Shown: one piece after another, positions 63,101 through 64,000 of the stretch | How positions within the stretch are numbered: the first letter of the stretch is position 1 | Layout of the letters: the number at the start of each line of letters is the position of its first letter | Source: JBDRRP01 sp964446485 | GTDB taxonomy: Bacteria; Desulfobacterota; Desulfobacteria; Desulfobacterales; JBDRRP01 | Reading direction: 5' to 3' | DNA length: 64,000 nt | Assembly (NCBI GenBank): GCA_964446485.1 | Contig: CAYUOU010000007.1 | Span: 1-64,000 of the forward strand | Position numbers and translations under genes: made by a program | Notes under the pieces: generated by a model | Told to the model about the DNA's origin: nothing | What the model saw: the letters and a program-made list of their open reading frames with translations, nothing else | The model's database searches: none

Positions 63101-64000
63101 TTCGACCCACAACGAGATCCTGCTCCCCGTCGCCGTTGAAGTCGCCGCCCGTGGCAGTGAGTGACGACACCAGTGAAATGGCGCCCAGTTCGTCGATGCC
63201 GGCCTGCTGGATGACGATGTCGGCGGCGCTGATGGCGGTCCTTGTCGCGACCTGGATGCCGGTAGGCGTATAGTCGGCCCCGCCAAAGAAGATCAGCAGC
63301 GCGCCGGAAGCGTCTCCACCGTCTTCCCGAGTGCGGCTCACGGCAAAATCGTCGTAGCCGTCACCATTCAAATCCCCTGCGGCACTCACGGCACCACCCA
63401 AAGAAGTGTCCGAGAACCGACCCGTGGCGTCTCGTTCGAGCTGCAGGCCGGCTTCGTAGCCGAGGGTCACGGCAAACAGTTCAAGAAAAGCGATAATGCC
63501 GGCATCCGGGGACAGTTTGATCAGGTCCTTGACCGTCTTCGCCGTTGTTACGCCCTGGGCGACCTTTATGGTCAATGTCGTGCCGGATATCCCGAACGTG
63601 GCGTCATTCGTTGTCACGGTGCCGTCATCGACGAACCGGATGGTGTAGCTGAGGGCGCCGTTGTTCTTCGCATCGAATCGGAGGTTGTTGTCTTCACCGG
63701 CGAAATCGAAGACAGCGTTGGCTTTGGTCGTTGCCGTGCCGCCCTGGGTGGTGTCGATGGCTTCGGCCACGGTACCCAGGCCGTCGTTGAAATCGATGGG
63801 CCGCCCCGGAAGGAGGTAAGCCCGGCCGGTCTGAGGTGTTGTGGCGGTTTCTACAATGTCACTGCTCTGGAAGGCGGTGACGCTGAAGAGGAGGTCGTCC
63901 AGGCCGTCGCCGTTGACGTCGCCGGCCACCGTCGATTTCAGCGAATCGGCGGTTTCGGGCTTGAAGGAGAAGGTCAGCGCCCAGCTGTTGAGCTGTCCAT
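36198..64000 (-). CDS. Giant multidomain repeat protein, probable exported adhesin (5' end beyond window)
   Basis: The frame is open from the right edge of the window to TAA at 36198, at least 9,266 codons; a GTG at 63929 lies inside it and is not the true start. From N to C it contains: FG-GAP calcium-binding repeats (DVNGDGLDDLLF); a first ELWxxDGT tract; four phage-tail-fibre-like modules (DRVLVKNQ, NGIYTVT) mixed with an AIN-type module; a second ELWxxDGT tract; RTX repeats; leucine-rich repeats around a LamG domain; more RTX; a beta-helix-like region with about fifteen long repeats; three FN3-like repeats; and a Ser/Ala/Thr tail with a basic end. No LPXTG, PEP-CTERM or CFI-box signal ends it. 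RTX blocks suggest type I or calcium-dependent export, but no transporter is in view. Adhesion or extracellular matrix function is inference. Confidence 0.9.
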   Translation of the reverse strand, partial: GQLNSWALTFSFKPETADSLKSTVAGDVNGDGLDDLLFSVTAFQSSDIVETATTPQTGRAYLLPGRPIDFNDGLGTVAEAIDTTQGGTATTKANAVFDFAGEDNNLRFDAKNNGALSYTIRFVDDGTVTTNDATFGISGTTLTIKVAQGVTTAKTVKDLIKLSPDAGIIAFLELFAVTLGYEAGLQLERDATGRFSDTSLGGAVSAAGDLNGDGYDDFAVSRTREDGGDASGALLIFFGGADYTPTGIQVATRTAISAADIVIQQAGIDELGAISLVSSLTATGGDFNGDGEQDLVVGRTGVIQTLSQSAAPEDDAILERNDRGGAFLFYSLTENHGRVIALADADVTFEGENEFDALGTLSAAPGLDVNSDRIDDLMVGAAAADGFVGGIKEDAGRVYIVYGTSRRATMPTSGYDVIANRTITGSGDFLVDTGTGQPDTFADPDFEQDGVLDDDRYTLPLGASERWYRFTTLGDGVAGNYIRLSPVSQPATTILIGAVDGVITSDGRVEQVGDDLTVDTTHQAIMEFDLARYLDHLDDPQHLASVLLALSSLVETDITLPENISLLTVLGRDVYFVVSNDDGSYDLWRSNGTGAGTTNVAGVVGTPVEMTPVSGVLYLTLKDVPAGIPDGSTLTNTGYQLWKSDGSAAGTEFVTELPALGVELTALVDRLFFVVDDTGGSQLWVSFGTDLTTLQVASGLDLDGSPHALVDVGDLTAVDDTLFFVADFNGLPSLWTTTDGLPSSTRPIGANVAIPEPSQLTVITNGGDDYLFFSASDGTGQVLWMSDGTDTTVVRSTVGGNRLRDPFALTVWNDKNGAGDDVIYFIADDGVSGRELWRSDGTLVSRVTDINAGAGDAFPIPNALYAPEIVVFDVGTMYVTATDGTNGIELWKTNGLSVNNPLAETVQVTDITGDNRDAYPANLTVFNNKLYFTAEGANGVELWQSRGLAANTFEVRDLNPGSASASPSNFKAWTSGGHNELYFSATTASGGTELWKLIGSNPFAILRPSGDNNDIRIEATSSADDFASVTITFEHDGSLDAVTANASFDATSKTLTISIHNGLTTANAVVSEINTDLAGFTAELVTSGEINGTNNGTGTINTAPQVSGGSGGGAAAYTLSPMGNNNDIDITARISGTEYNGVSFRFQYDPSISSDAEADYNESSKVLVITLKHLSATTRSDVISAIDAVQDASETTLLFDASVNSGDGAGDGTIAFITATTSGGSAGDPASAVYADASGAQITITANSTGPSGTGKTIAFIDDGSVAAAGSETASYNGDLVLVKIKSGASTAANVVSAINNQTTFDDAYTVSATTAGIINAQTVTTTGGVTAVESTATVSGVDFEANATGSSANGVDIRFIDDASIDANSAFAAYDPYSRVLTVLIDSGNTTRSSVASAIGSATGLNPLAPVRVATTGSLTATYGGGGTTLTNSDTQAPIQIDNIVLSVSDRVLVKNQTDAAQNGIYTVTTVGDGSTNWVLTRDSGFDEDAEISSGALIYVTQGTANSDEHWALTSNNPVGLAEGKTFIEFTTANEPFSLHAPVRASTTDNLSASYASGVLTASSFGAISIDGLPLSVADRVLVKDQTISRHNGIYEVTVVGDGGTYWKLTRTSDFNQDAEITTGAFTYITAGTSNGQTAWALSTTGDPGLADDKTFTEYDPGATGIASFKADFSVDAGGSPGTAVTTGSDTADGGLDASNAGATYTDNSSAQLIFTAISAGAGNNGRSIIFIDDGSITNQTAAATYDGTILAVTLESGATTAATVRQAIIDDTAFDSAFTITLGNAGTISATTVTTGGGSDPTQADAAISISGTNNDILVTARASINETDEIRIVDDGSQANGSAEVYYDDLTNILTIKIEDGVTTAQTVIDALNYRILSDSYTTVTGDQIDPVGANDGKTFRVDTVDTIDIGVDAIAFSEATGTTQLDPVRAATTAALTATYDATNRTLTNSGPQAVLILDTVTMNAGDRVLVKDQADATHNGIYVVTDTGDGSTNWVLARDLDFDRVYFTGTEETGLGDVGTGGVIAMSTAVQTANGTDVQFSTVLTSPGDDNDLNFTTVIPGSTYNGVTIQYVDGGTAGSETVDYNSTSRTFTVRIEAGVSTAQDILDAVNFPVKSGSWVTVAGGTQSGDWILTTAGPITVDTTALAFASGSGSGLLRVNDVQAASDTNLAATYNATYKRLTATANGAVSIGGVDLEVDDRVLVKNQTAGSENGIYVVTEVGDDDPNGSPWELTRAEDFNQLFQAAHEVGNDGSGTVDTAPQATLGLVTRVKDINTSGNADPANLTLFNGALYFTADNGTDGVELWKTDGTDGGTVQVNATSTLDAFNPQHFTVFGGELFYGATDTSAGTEFKLYKTGTDDQTTLADAVSQVMNPTGFAEFGGDLYFSGKHVDVGVELWKWDGSSVTLVEDINTGGDSEPTGLTVYPSAAGDLYFAADAGNGVVLWSYDGTTRNAVTSVIMIFNPENLTPEGSQALYLSSSDGTLEKLWRIVEATRESSLLRSFNGETSQLTVNGADGTLYFFADGTELWKTDGTSGGTVPVKTSGITGPVANLTAVGGDVYFTDGDGDLWKSSGTEVSTVKIKQLTGTPSSLTEVDGALVFVLGSSRGDFLWESDGTEAGTVRVVDLNGDFVAAPGDDLVTDATDRLFFTAGGRLWKSESGVTGDLSKFSAESIPSLRVEILAAEGDGVVTVEDGTASALYTFITDPNQTALDLTAVVQSLLSQGWTRMTLRVTPAGRQVDDTPVITAGPFATASFSVTDAQAGALWNFSLAVDGTVVGPIDVSAATNSSSLVAILNTTPAFTAAGLVAVWSSNVLTVIHTGAAALSVPSLTIAEAVTLQSAGPDNQGSGLLVTTAARSGVLADVYTADGALVAEGQAIIDMRLLASGTYFLRVYNPNFEIGTAPVSDNGGADVAGPSEMTDVNGTLFFVAGGVLWRSNGVTTVEVKDADNRSLADPQSLTAVGDQLFFNAGGSLWVTTGIQASEVTDGMGGAIDAQNLFAAGSRLYFIVNGSELWKNDAMGTGIIGAALPNNPLALTAVGETLYFTVDDDLWKSDGSTRAAVTDIDAAGIQSDTVMATGGYLYYVTDDGGGGLELWKSAGDEGTRVKVLAGKILPDLLGVVNANIFFTVVDSATNRLQLWHSDSTAAGTVLVADLGNAIVETDANLLSVDSGMSVRFVDDGTVSGDAAVVSYDPATQVLTINIDNGVTSAAAVVAEINALAAPGFSAELDFGEFGGNDGSGTIHTAPVTTAGGTASAPAAAILSIPGANNNLVVQAVVTGAAFNGTTIVFTDDGSITDGSATANWSAGILTINIQNGATTALRVIDAFQKALADDPSFQFAAILHSGEAGGNNGTGVIHTPTATTDSVADVRPEGGNNDFIVSRGIITFTVNDGSGSYSLWQSDADPANTIVLDANMGNSPNGLTPVGTTLYFTTASGGRDVLWRTTDTGIQLVTDLPGTAANLTAVGDRLFFTVVHPVNGDELWLHDAVGTRAVKAIAGTPKMLTAVGDVLFFIDDNPEKSGPQLRKSFADGLQQITQLVMTLDAMPNDMTAVGRMLFFSLNGALWYSDGTADNTAVLASNTPTALTASNNRLFYSGDDGGGTAILWATTGSIDVLPFAITAKAPLAGMNTPESDRDEIHGGDGDDVIIGNGDHDELFGESGEDFFISESSELRDIEADETFTPPPAEEFARNQPDPIDPEIAIPDRDLQAGIARALNIPVTVGVDGRPLAQAPIYGSALATLSTLNLAYLGISDLSGLQFAINLETLNLNGNRLDTLIQLQPGTDAATGAPIGMKHLKNLSIDFNGAGALSFDGNNDKQLVVLDPLVLNDQTDVTVEFWFKTTKAGQQAVLSGASAGDNNEFLIFFLNATTLRLYSLGRIVQWAGLAPINDNVWHHYAVVQDWNGSGTDAVSLYIDGTLVGGAAKTTDYLGAALELGPSALGIDGLVIGQDQDEVLGRYQASQALSGQLDELRIWRSVRTAEQITFYKNSSNNKWLIGDDADLISYWQFDASSPTTAFDSSVFKRDGILGAGVMADAPTRVLRHPGDSAATVGETNLDALVTPTLLAALERLSLDYNHIKDLAPVDPLTNPAAIDALKNLTFLSLDGVRPDSALTKALGTVLQADAIITAKDGTPYDLKAGTLILSAGNFASHRRDVGGGVDVAEAFSVNMSGGDVEVTAFGITETFAGITAIYFDGGIGNDVLLVDPTVMLPVIALGGAGNDAITGGSGDDELHGGAGSDTLTGGAGSDALNGGAGNDLYVFGNAWGDDTVNELPGGGSDTLDFSNVSTDLVTHLGNATTDGASTVTHTGNVIERFMGGDGSDILRVASDVTSQLDLNGSGYTWDDVAGTHSGIESIEVDLPLGVVTISEAVTLDENLVIDAGQIAIDASVTAGLISLEADGLLSVDQLSREITDGAGRQIILKAGALRLEIVDGIGGPARPVLIQTDDLAVKTSNAAGIYLTEIDGANIATVVVPVTTGDETLTGISAEGGDIEITNLSGEFSISKTVSTLGGDIVITTDSIDVAADITAWSGSDPADPRGTLLLQPLSVDRSIGIADGAPGDFNLSSAELDRLINGFDNQEAVESANLDGITIGRANGWHVITIQTYTFTDSVTFRSPLLGGGIFVEGIITTFTDSDEKDDVEVHFIGAGNTVHLSSDNITDSVLIKYTDNVHINDGRTVTLSTVGSGDGADIIIEGDPAKSEFGDIYGTAGGGDEVLILDAGTGNIIVNGDIGIAAPLKKLIIRSANNVTFKGLVNVDVLIQESGTGNTTFLDDVTVGEMSINTENVIQFNGTLEGTTDAATGTIDPAGGDNAFRLVANIAGDGYADATVDFVGGVAAGSETAAYDGSTNTLTVQIANGVTTADQVITAINAEGTFTATLDTAGDTVFVDGGGGSYSYDYNDGTGTVSAATFNNATAMAAIALQVSRAAASGLILADEEVTAAGDLVIVDANDVTFATAGQIRVEGDLVQHAGLGTTRFDGSVLAATVDLEVDTRIRFRSSLTIINGNGDILLVSDAIEFEGGADTVQGGGLLTMLPRYSTGTMDIGSPLVVAGDLDIDDNDIAALSDGFQAIHLGWTDSAAIVFGSSTFLDPLVVNGNVITVTDNLTGSETITFNATTGSITQTGGTITVEDLNFTAITDITLNVNVDTLTVHLTGSGNIDITEADNISVLGLTNDTVDDSDAATGTIRLESLGGTITVAAAGTGVTTADGDITIIAGGINADVVVEQTIVTGTTGGVAITADDSVTFTDNGDVTATGTGGVTVTANADDTAGDTGNVITMADGMLINAGAGVIALSTEGAVNGLGGNITLGGLLTTNATDTAVTLTTDAGVIDGGDALVDVEAADGRLVISAGTGIGVAGAFGALETTVGSADIANATGGGIDILETNDLTVVALANGAAVGSIAIRTTNGSLFLDAAAPISTNAGNMTLDTNGTGRGIVLMQATTLTTGADTAGDIRFADSTPIDSDAVTTHYDLTLTAGTGSVFVNDQIGASESIGALTVTQATGGVTVGETTPVTLINADGAIDMGTGGDAIGGTGIVLNGGAGTLTITTTDDDIRFNGPVTLASDVSIDTGTGAGSILFTQFAPVDSETGEASDLTLTTGTGSVSFNAAIGSGTDGALGRLTITDAAGVTFGGADTPDVDGDLAPVNGVTVTSGIDLGSVSAIGAGGIVFNGGDDGVEATTEPPIVITTTTGGLRFNGPVMLYSDTVMTAVAGDITFTNDSPVDSQDGEFNSLTLTAATGAIQFNEDIGAIQDLNELTVVVAATGVIFGGADIEGAGIGPLNIVNTQGVVDLGTGTNVIGGAGIILNGGPDTIAVTATGADIRFNGVVTLASDVTVSTGDTAAGDITFTNDSPVDSQATENNSLTLTAGEGTVRFNENIGETRALNMLAVTRADGGVIFGEADSETAGSGTTGPVAVINTEGGIDIGTGTNAIDGGIVLNAGAGTFNITTSGDDVRFNGPVVLDSNTVITTGTAAGDIVFTNDSPVDGRNGEFNGLTLTAGIGTVRFNENIGETQALAALTITRADGGVIFGESDTETLGDGTTGPVNIISIQGAMDIGAASAITGGIVLNGGATADSANASGTVDPDGDNNALVLVANSPGAAFENTDVTFVLDGTNGLETADYDAGTNVLTVHAAADSTANQVIDAINDGGVFTAYLQNTDNDPANDGTGTYLSGIFNRVTQTGVVDLDGDNNALILGTSEPDFDFENMTVVFVDDLAVAGNEAAEYDAGTNTLTIHILAGGSTANQVIAAIVDEGTFSANLQNTDTDLNNNGTGQYLTGDFIDVTEIGGVTPQTLQMAVTTDGGDMRFNGPVALGAHVSLDTGLGGGDVMFTQHATVDSDANEANDLRITAGTGAVAFNATVGAAAAGTGLGRLIVTDADGVTFGGADAAIGDLGPVTAVTIAGDDDDATIDLDIGSVTAIGAGGIVLNGGTAANLITLTTSDDSVRFNGTVTLDTHVAVDTGAGAGDILFTRQAAVDSASGETNDLTLTGGTGTVSFNANIGDASALRRLVVTDADGVIFGGSDTAFGDLGPVSLVNIAGDGNTATTDIDVGATSAIGSGGIVLNGGTTANLITLSTSGDTIRLNGAVSLETDLAITTGVAMAGDVAFTNDSPVDSDFGLAVGTLDSAGGNNALTFTAASPGEIYQDLTVIFVDDAPAVGGETATYDRTTNTLTVHIVSDTVATGYFNPAGDNNDIALVANASGAAFANVDVVFVDDAVKGSETAEYDIGTNTLTVHMQAGDGGSTADEVIAAINAEATGAFTASLSDLMPNDGTGTFTATTFTDVTDEEKAVGGSTAGDIIAAVGAEGTFTAALNSLADVNNDGTGFFLAGAYADVTSDIAPIGENNDLTITAGTGAVRFNEDIGASQALGDLIITRADAGVFFGEADTETAGAGATGPVTVIATAGLIDVGTATNTIAGGIVLNGGNDTLAVTTTDSPVRFNGAVTLSSAVSMDTGSGAGDITFTNDSPVDSETGEANDLTLTAGTGSVTFNEDLGAGTPIGALTVVRADGGVVFGGSDSETPGSGITGPVTVVDTAGPIDLGVGTQAIGGLGIVFNGGGSALTLSTDGEDIRLNGAVMLAGDVTIDTDTGPGDVTFTNDSPVDSQTGEMNDLIVSAGTGTVFFNADIGAGAAANELGSLIVTGATGVVFGTAGTDGVDSGPVAQVTAVNGIDVGSASEIGVTGIVFNGGHFTADLTDSDTNPASDGTGTFLPGDFNQLTAAGLVDYSGDNNAFVLSTGVPGVDVEALTVEFIDDVDTAGAETVDYDAGTNTLTIHMAAGESTATQVVAAINDDGTFAAVLNGSDNDPDNDGTGTLPPGIYNTVTAAGLLDLPGNDNALVFTAGDPAYDLTALTVVVVDGLAAAGTETADFDAFTNTLTLHVQAGVSTASHVIAAINRGGADTPLTLSTLGGDIRLNGDVVMASEVVMDTGAALPGDIVFTGSGTVDSAFGIATGSIDPDGSDNAITFVAAIPGEAYRNTDIVFVDDVEKGEEWVEYDPVANMLTIHIKSVAVAVGSIDPDGDNNALTLEAKNQGTPQSTDIVFVMDGAKFSETATYDAGTNVLTVHIAADSTANDVVAAINNEANDTFTATLNTDLDPGNTGFGTFTEIAFPDVTSDLKALVWGSTANEVIAAVNAEETFRASLDTELDENNDGTGSFFATTIAGVTSDVIDPANSYPLTLTAGTGAVLAGGDMGTGGSLGPLAVTAADITLDGGAGDVTIVTAGADVGFHGPVTLGSAVTIDTGSGAGSIAFSSASPIDSIAGEHNDLTLAAGAGSVFFNEDIGAIQSIGTFTVETAAGGVTFGTSDTETALTGPVNAVNTDGAVDIGSIAAITGTGIILNGGAGALAVTTTGDDVRFNGAVTLQSAVTVDTGAGAGDITFTPDSPIDSQTGENNPLVLTAGTGTVTFGGDLGADDILGALTVSATNITLDGGDDTFTITTAGQDIVFDTAVTLASAVRIDTGTGAGDITFTNNAPVDGTPGEVNDLTLAAGTGSVAFNEDIGVSTPIGALTVERADGGVVLGGSDTETGLTGPVTVVATDGAIDIGTGADVINGSGIVLNGGAAGMTVTTTGDDVRFNGAVTLGSDVSVATGIGIGDIIFTADSPANSHVGGQKDLTLVGGDGDVIFNADMGATTGGELGTLDVTGGNITMADGTAAQAAASATLVAQGDVALSALSAASVVVTATTGAIIDNSTSEDANISGNSAVLTAGTTMGFVGAGDIDTNLTSVSAAAGQGGVFIEEADDLTITGTGITAAGTAPAISVVLPNSALTVNADVRVAGAGVILLLASGDVTQQADVSAVAGGINVESLAGSVIMTDGTLTQVTDGIIRYAAAQDVTLSGIDSGAGDVTLAAGGSILDGGDSDTDVVADTLKLTAGIGIGTAEDPIDTMVNTIAATAGSGGIHVANDGALSIGTVAEQTLVLEDGTVLTDPALSGFSTTDGGSVSQQVVNGALTIDGPVAATGGGDVTLASDGDVTQNAGITTETGSVDLQAGAHVTQNADITTGGGAIGVSAGAGTIAMADSAASQSAGGDIAYTAALDVTLGNVDAGGGNVGIIAAAGGAAVTNTVTTSGTGGVLLLAGTDVAQGADIISNGGTIDVAAGAGSITMTDGVTTQSADGNIRYTADQDILVGGIDAAAGDVSLTATAGSIIDGGDTTTDVIADGLKMDAGLGIGTEGDPLDTAVNTVAATSGSGGIYISDVDSFEVGTVGPLNIDRVLNDGTPVPVADDPVSGLTTTDDGSVILTSQDGTISVNAPITTTGTGSIGITADDVSVNAPMTTPTNDITVLTSDGGTFRWPSVDGATRYYLQILRNGSVFDALWVDGTEWIPSYPFPQGDYAWTVQPWSPAGFGTKSDPATFTIKARPEALAPSGTTTGDGLVFIWTPVSGITRYQVVVEKDGASFLTQVVDGATQWAPGSAFAAGAYRWTVQPLDGNTPAGLTSAPAQFIIPAAGAAGTPTAISPSGSLGSPSGVTFTWTLLPNVQWYRVIILKDGDFFKEQWFDSVGTWSPAMTFEDGSYSWTVQSWNPAGFNPLSNVMVFSYGVTTPAGFSDGDAAVPAEATPQPARTSLSVFSAPAPMVAADTGTIVDVASLDGPTASSEAAATIMPAVFDVAPIAFPRIATAALVETGVTAADEAQASSDGEPASGDTNIIAPMATTSSAARSGNAGVTVQAAAYGNETESQSVQTDSGDAMATVRGTIIPLDFAVGPLSDPQLKQRASLDKKAKIPDESGGNVR
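36790..37530 (-). repeat. Three tandem FN3-like repeats at the C-terminal end of the giant protein
   Basis: Each unit of about 85-90 residues follows FxWxxVxxxTRYxVxxxKDG, a VDGxTxWxP segment, and GxYxWTVQxWxPAG. The predicted beta-sandwich character resembles fibronectin type III domains often seen before the end of exported bacterial proteins. Confidence 0.65.
39450..47600 (-). repeat. Tract of about fifteen long beta-helix-like repeats with inserted AIN modules
   Basis: Units share DITFTNDSPVDSxxGExNDLTLTAGTGSVxFNEDIG, followed by a GALTVxRADGGVxFG strand, a GPVxxVxTxGxIDxG turn, GIVLNGG, and DVRFNGxVTLxSxVxxDTG. I counted fifteen 'LTLTAGTG' cores. The core is about 115 residues; several units are lengthened by AIN modules placed after the GIVLNGG or VDS segments. 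The pattern suits a parallel beta-helix as in filamentous haemagglutinin-type adhesins. Confidence 0.7.
51190..51324 (-). repeat. RTX calcium-binding nonapeptide block 1
   Basis: At least five GGxGxDxLxGGxGxD units in tandem (GGAGNDAITGGSGDDELHGG) end in LYVFG. They sit in the middle of the giant protein rather than near its C terminus. Confidence 0.85.
51895..52555 (-). other. LamG/concanavalin-like domain inside the giant protein
   Basis: The segment runs from LSFDGNNDKQLVV through VTVEFWFKTT, WHHYAVVQDW, VSLYIDGTLVGG and LDELRIWRSVRTAEQI to LISYWQFD, the classical LamG/pentraxin order. It is bracketed by leucine-rich repeats (about 52640-52760 and 51655-51780). Confidence 0.8.
52981..53070 (-). 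repeat. RTX calcium-binding nonapeptide block 2
   Basis: The short block HGGDGDDVIIGNGDHDELFG, continuing ESGEDFF, has the RTX spacing. It stands just after the second ELWxxDGT tract. Confidence 0.75.
53110..57170 (-). repeat. Second ELWxxDGT repeat tract
   Basis: Dozens of repeats of about 40-45 residues follow LTxxGxxLYFTAxxGxxGxELWKSDGTxxGT, the pattern of ELWxxDGT proteins that probably form propellers. A pre-peptidase-like segment (SGTYFLRVYNPN) near 55,300 and two AIN modules near 53,830-54,480 interrupt it. Confidence 0.7.
57220..59765 (-). repeat. Four phage-tail-fibre-like modules alternating with AIN modules
   Basis: Copies at about 59390-59765, 59020-59375, 57940-58205 and 57220-57510 share VRAATTxxLTATY, a GDRVLVKDQ turn, NGIYVVTxxGDGSxxWxLTRxxDFD, and, in two, a GTxNxxxxWxLTT continuation. 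This order is typical of modules in tail fibres and large bacterial surface proteins. Confidence 0.65.
60985..62320 (-). repeat. First ELWxxDGT repeat tract
   Basis: About ten repeats with the LYFSA...ELWxxxGS or LWxSDGT pattern occupy this part, N-terminal to the tail-fibre-like modules. Confidence 0.65.
62850..64000 (-). repeat. FG-GAP/integrin-like repeats at the visible N-terminal part of the giant protein
   Basis: At least four calcium-site loops are present: DVNGDGLDDLLF, DLNGDGYDDFAV, DFNGDGEQDLVV and DVNSDRIDDLMV. The spacing is about 75-180 residues. The frame remains open to the last base of the window. Confidence 0.85.

Overview
The window is about 60% G+C. It looks like chromosomal DNA from a sulfate-reducer-like member of the Desulfobacterota, perhaps near Desulfosarcina. 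That placement is inference: it rests on an LL-diaminopimelate aminotransferase (DapL), a PilZ protein with a DRRxGIDRR tail, a DUF4388/DUF1566 fusion, ELWxxDGT-type repeat proteins, and a decayed sensor kinase of the type common in that group. No rRNA, tRNA, CRISPR array or intact transposase was seen.

Left part (1-11 kb): a short cation-diffusion transporter with a probable group II intron 3' remnant just upstream; a lipoprotein; an agmatinase-family ureohydrolase; a PilZ protein behind a sigma54-like promoter; a membrane protein joining DUF4388 to DUF1566; hisE-hisG; and a DUF2914 gene coupled to a c-di-AMP synthase fused to YbbR domains. Two small hypothetical genes follow behind a near-consensus sigma70 promoter.

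Middle (11-34 kb): an inositol-monophosphatase-family enzyme, a wrecked sensor histidine kinase, a UbiB-family kinase, a UMF1-type MFS transporter, GDPD and acyl-CoA dehydrogenase genes that overlap, a PEP/pyruvate-binding protein with receiver-like domains, MurJ, and a tightly overlapping operon of SulP transporter, kinase-like protein and RsbW-type ATPase. On the plus strand lie dapL, a cysteine-less flavoprotein disulfide-reductase homologue, a small membrane-anchored protein and phosphoglucomutase. Three 150-151 bp copies of a MITE-like element sit between these genes, each with a perfect 6-bp target duplication.

Right part (34-64 kb): two secreted repeat proteins on the minus strand. The first is a giant gene still open at the window edge (more than 27.8 kb, at least 9,266 codons visible). 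It combines FG-GAP, ELWxxDGT, phage-tail-fibre-like, LamG, LRR and RTX modules, a long beta-helix-like repeat tract, and three FN3-like repeats. Just 73 bp downstream is a 740-residue propeller-like protein with a shortened CFI-box C terminus. The pair probably forms a cell-surface or exported adhesin locus.
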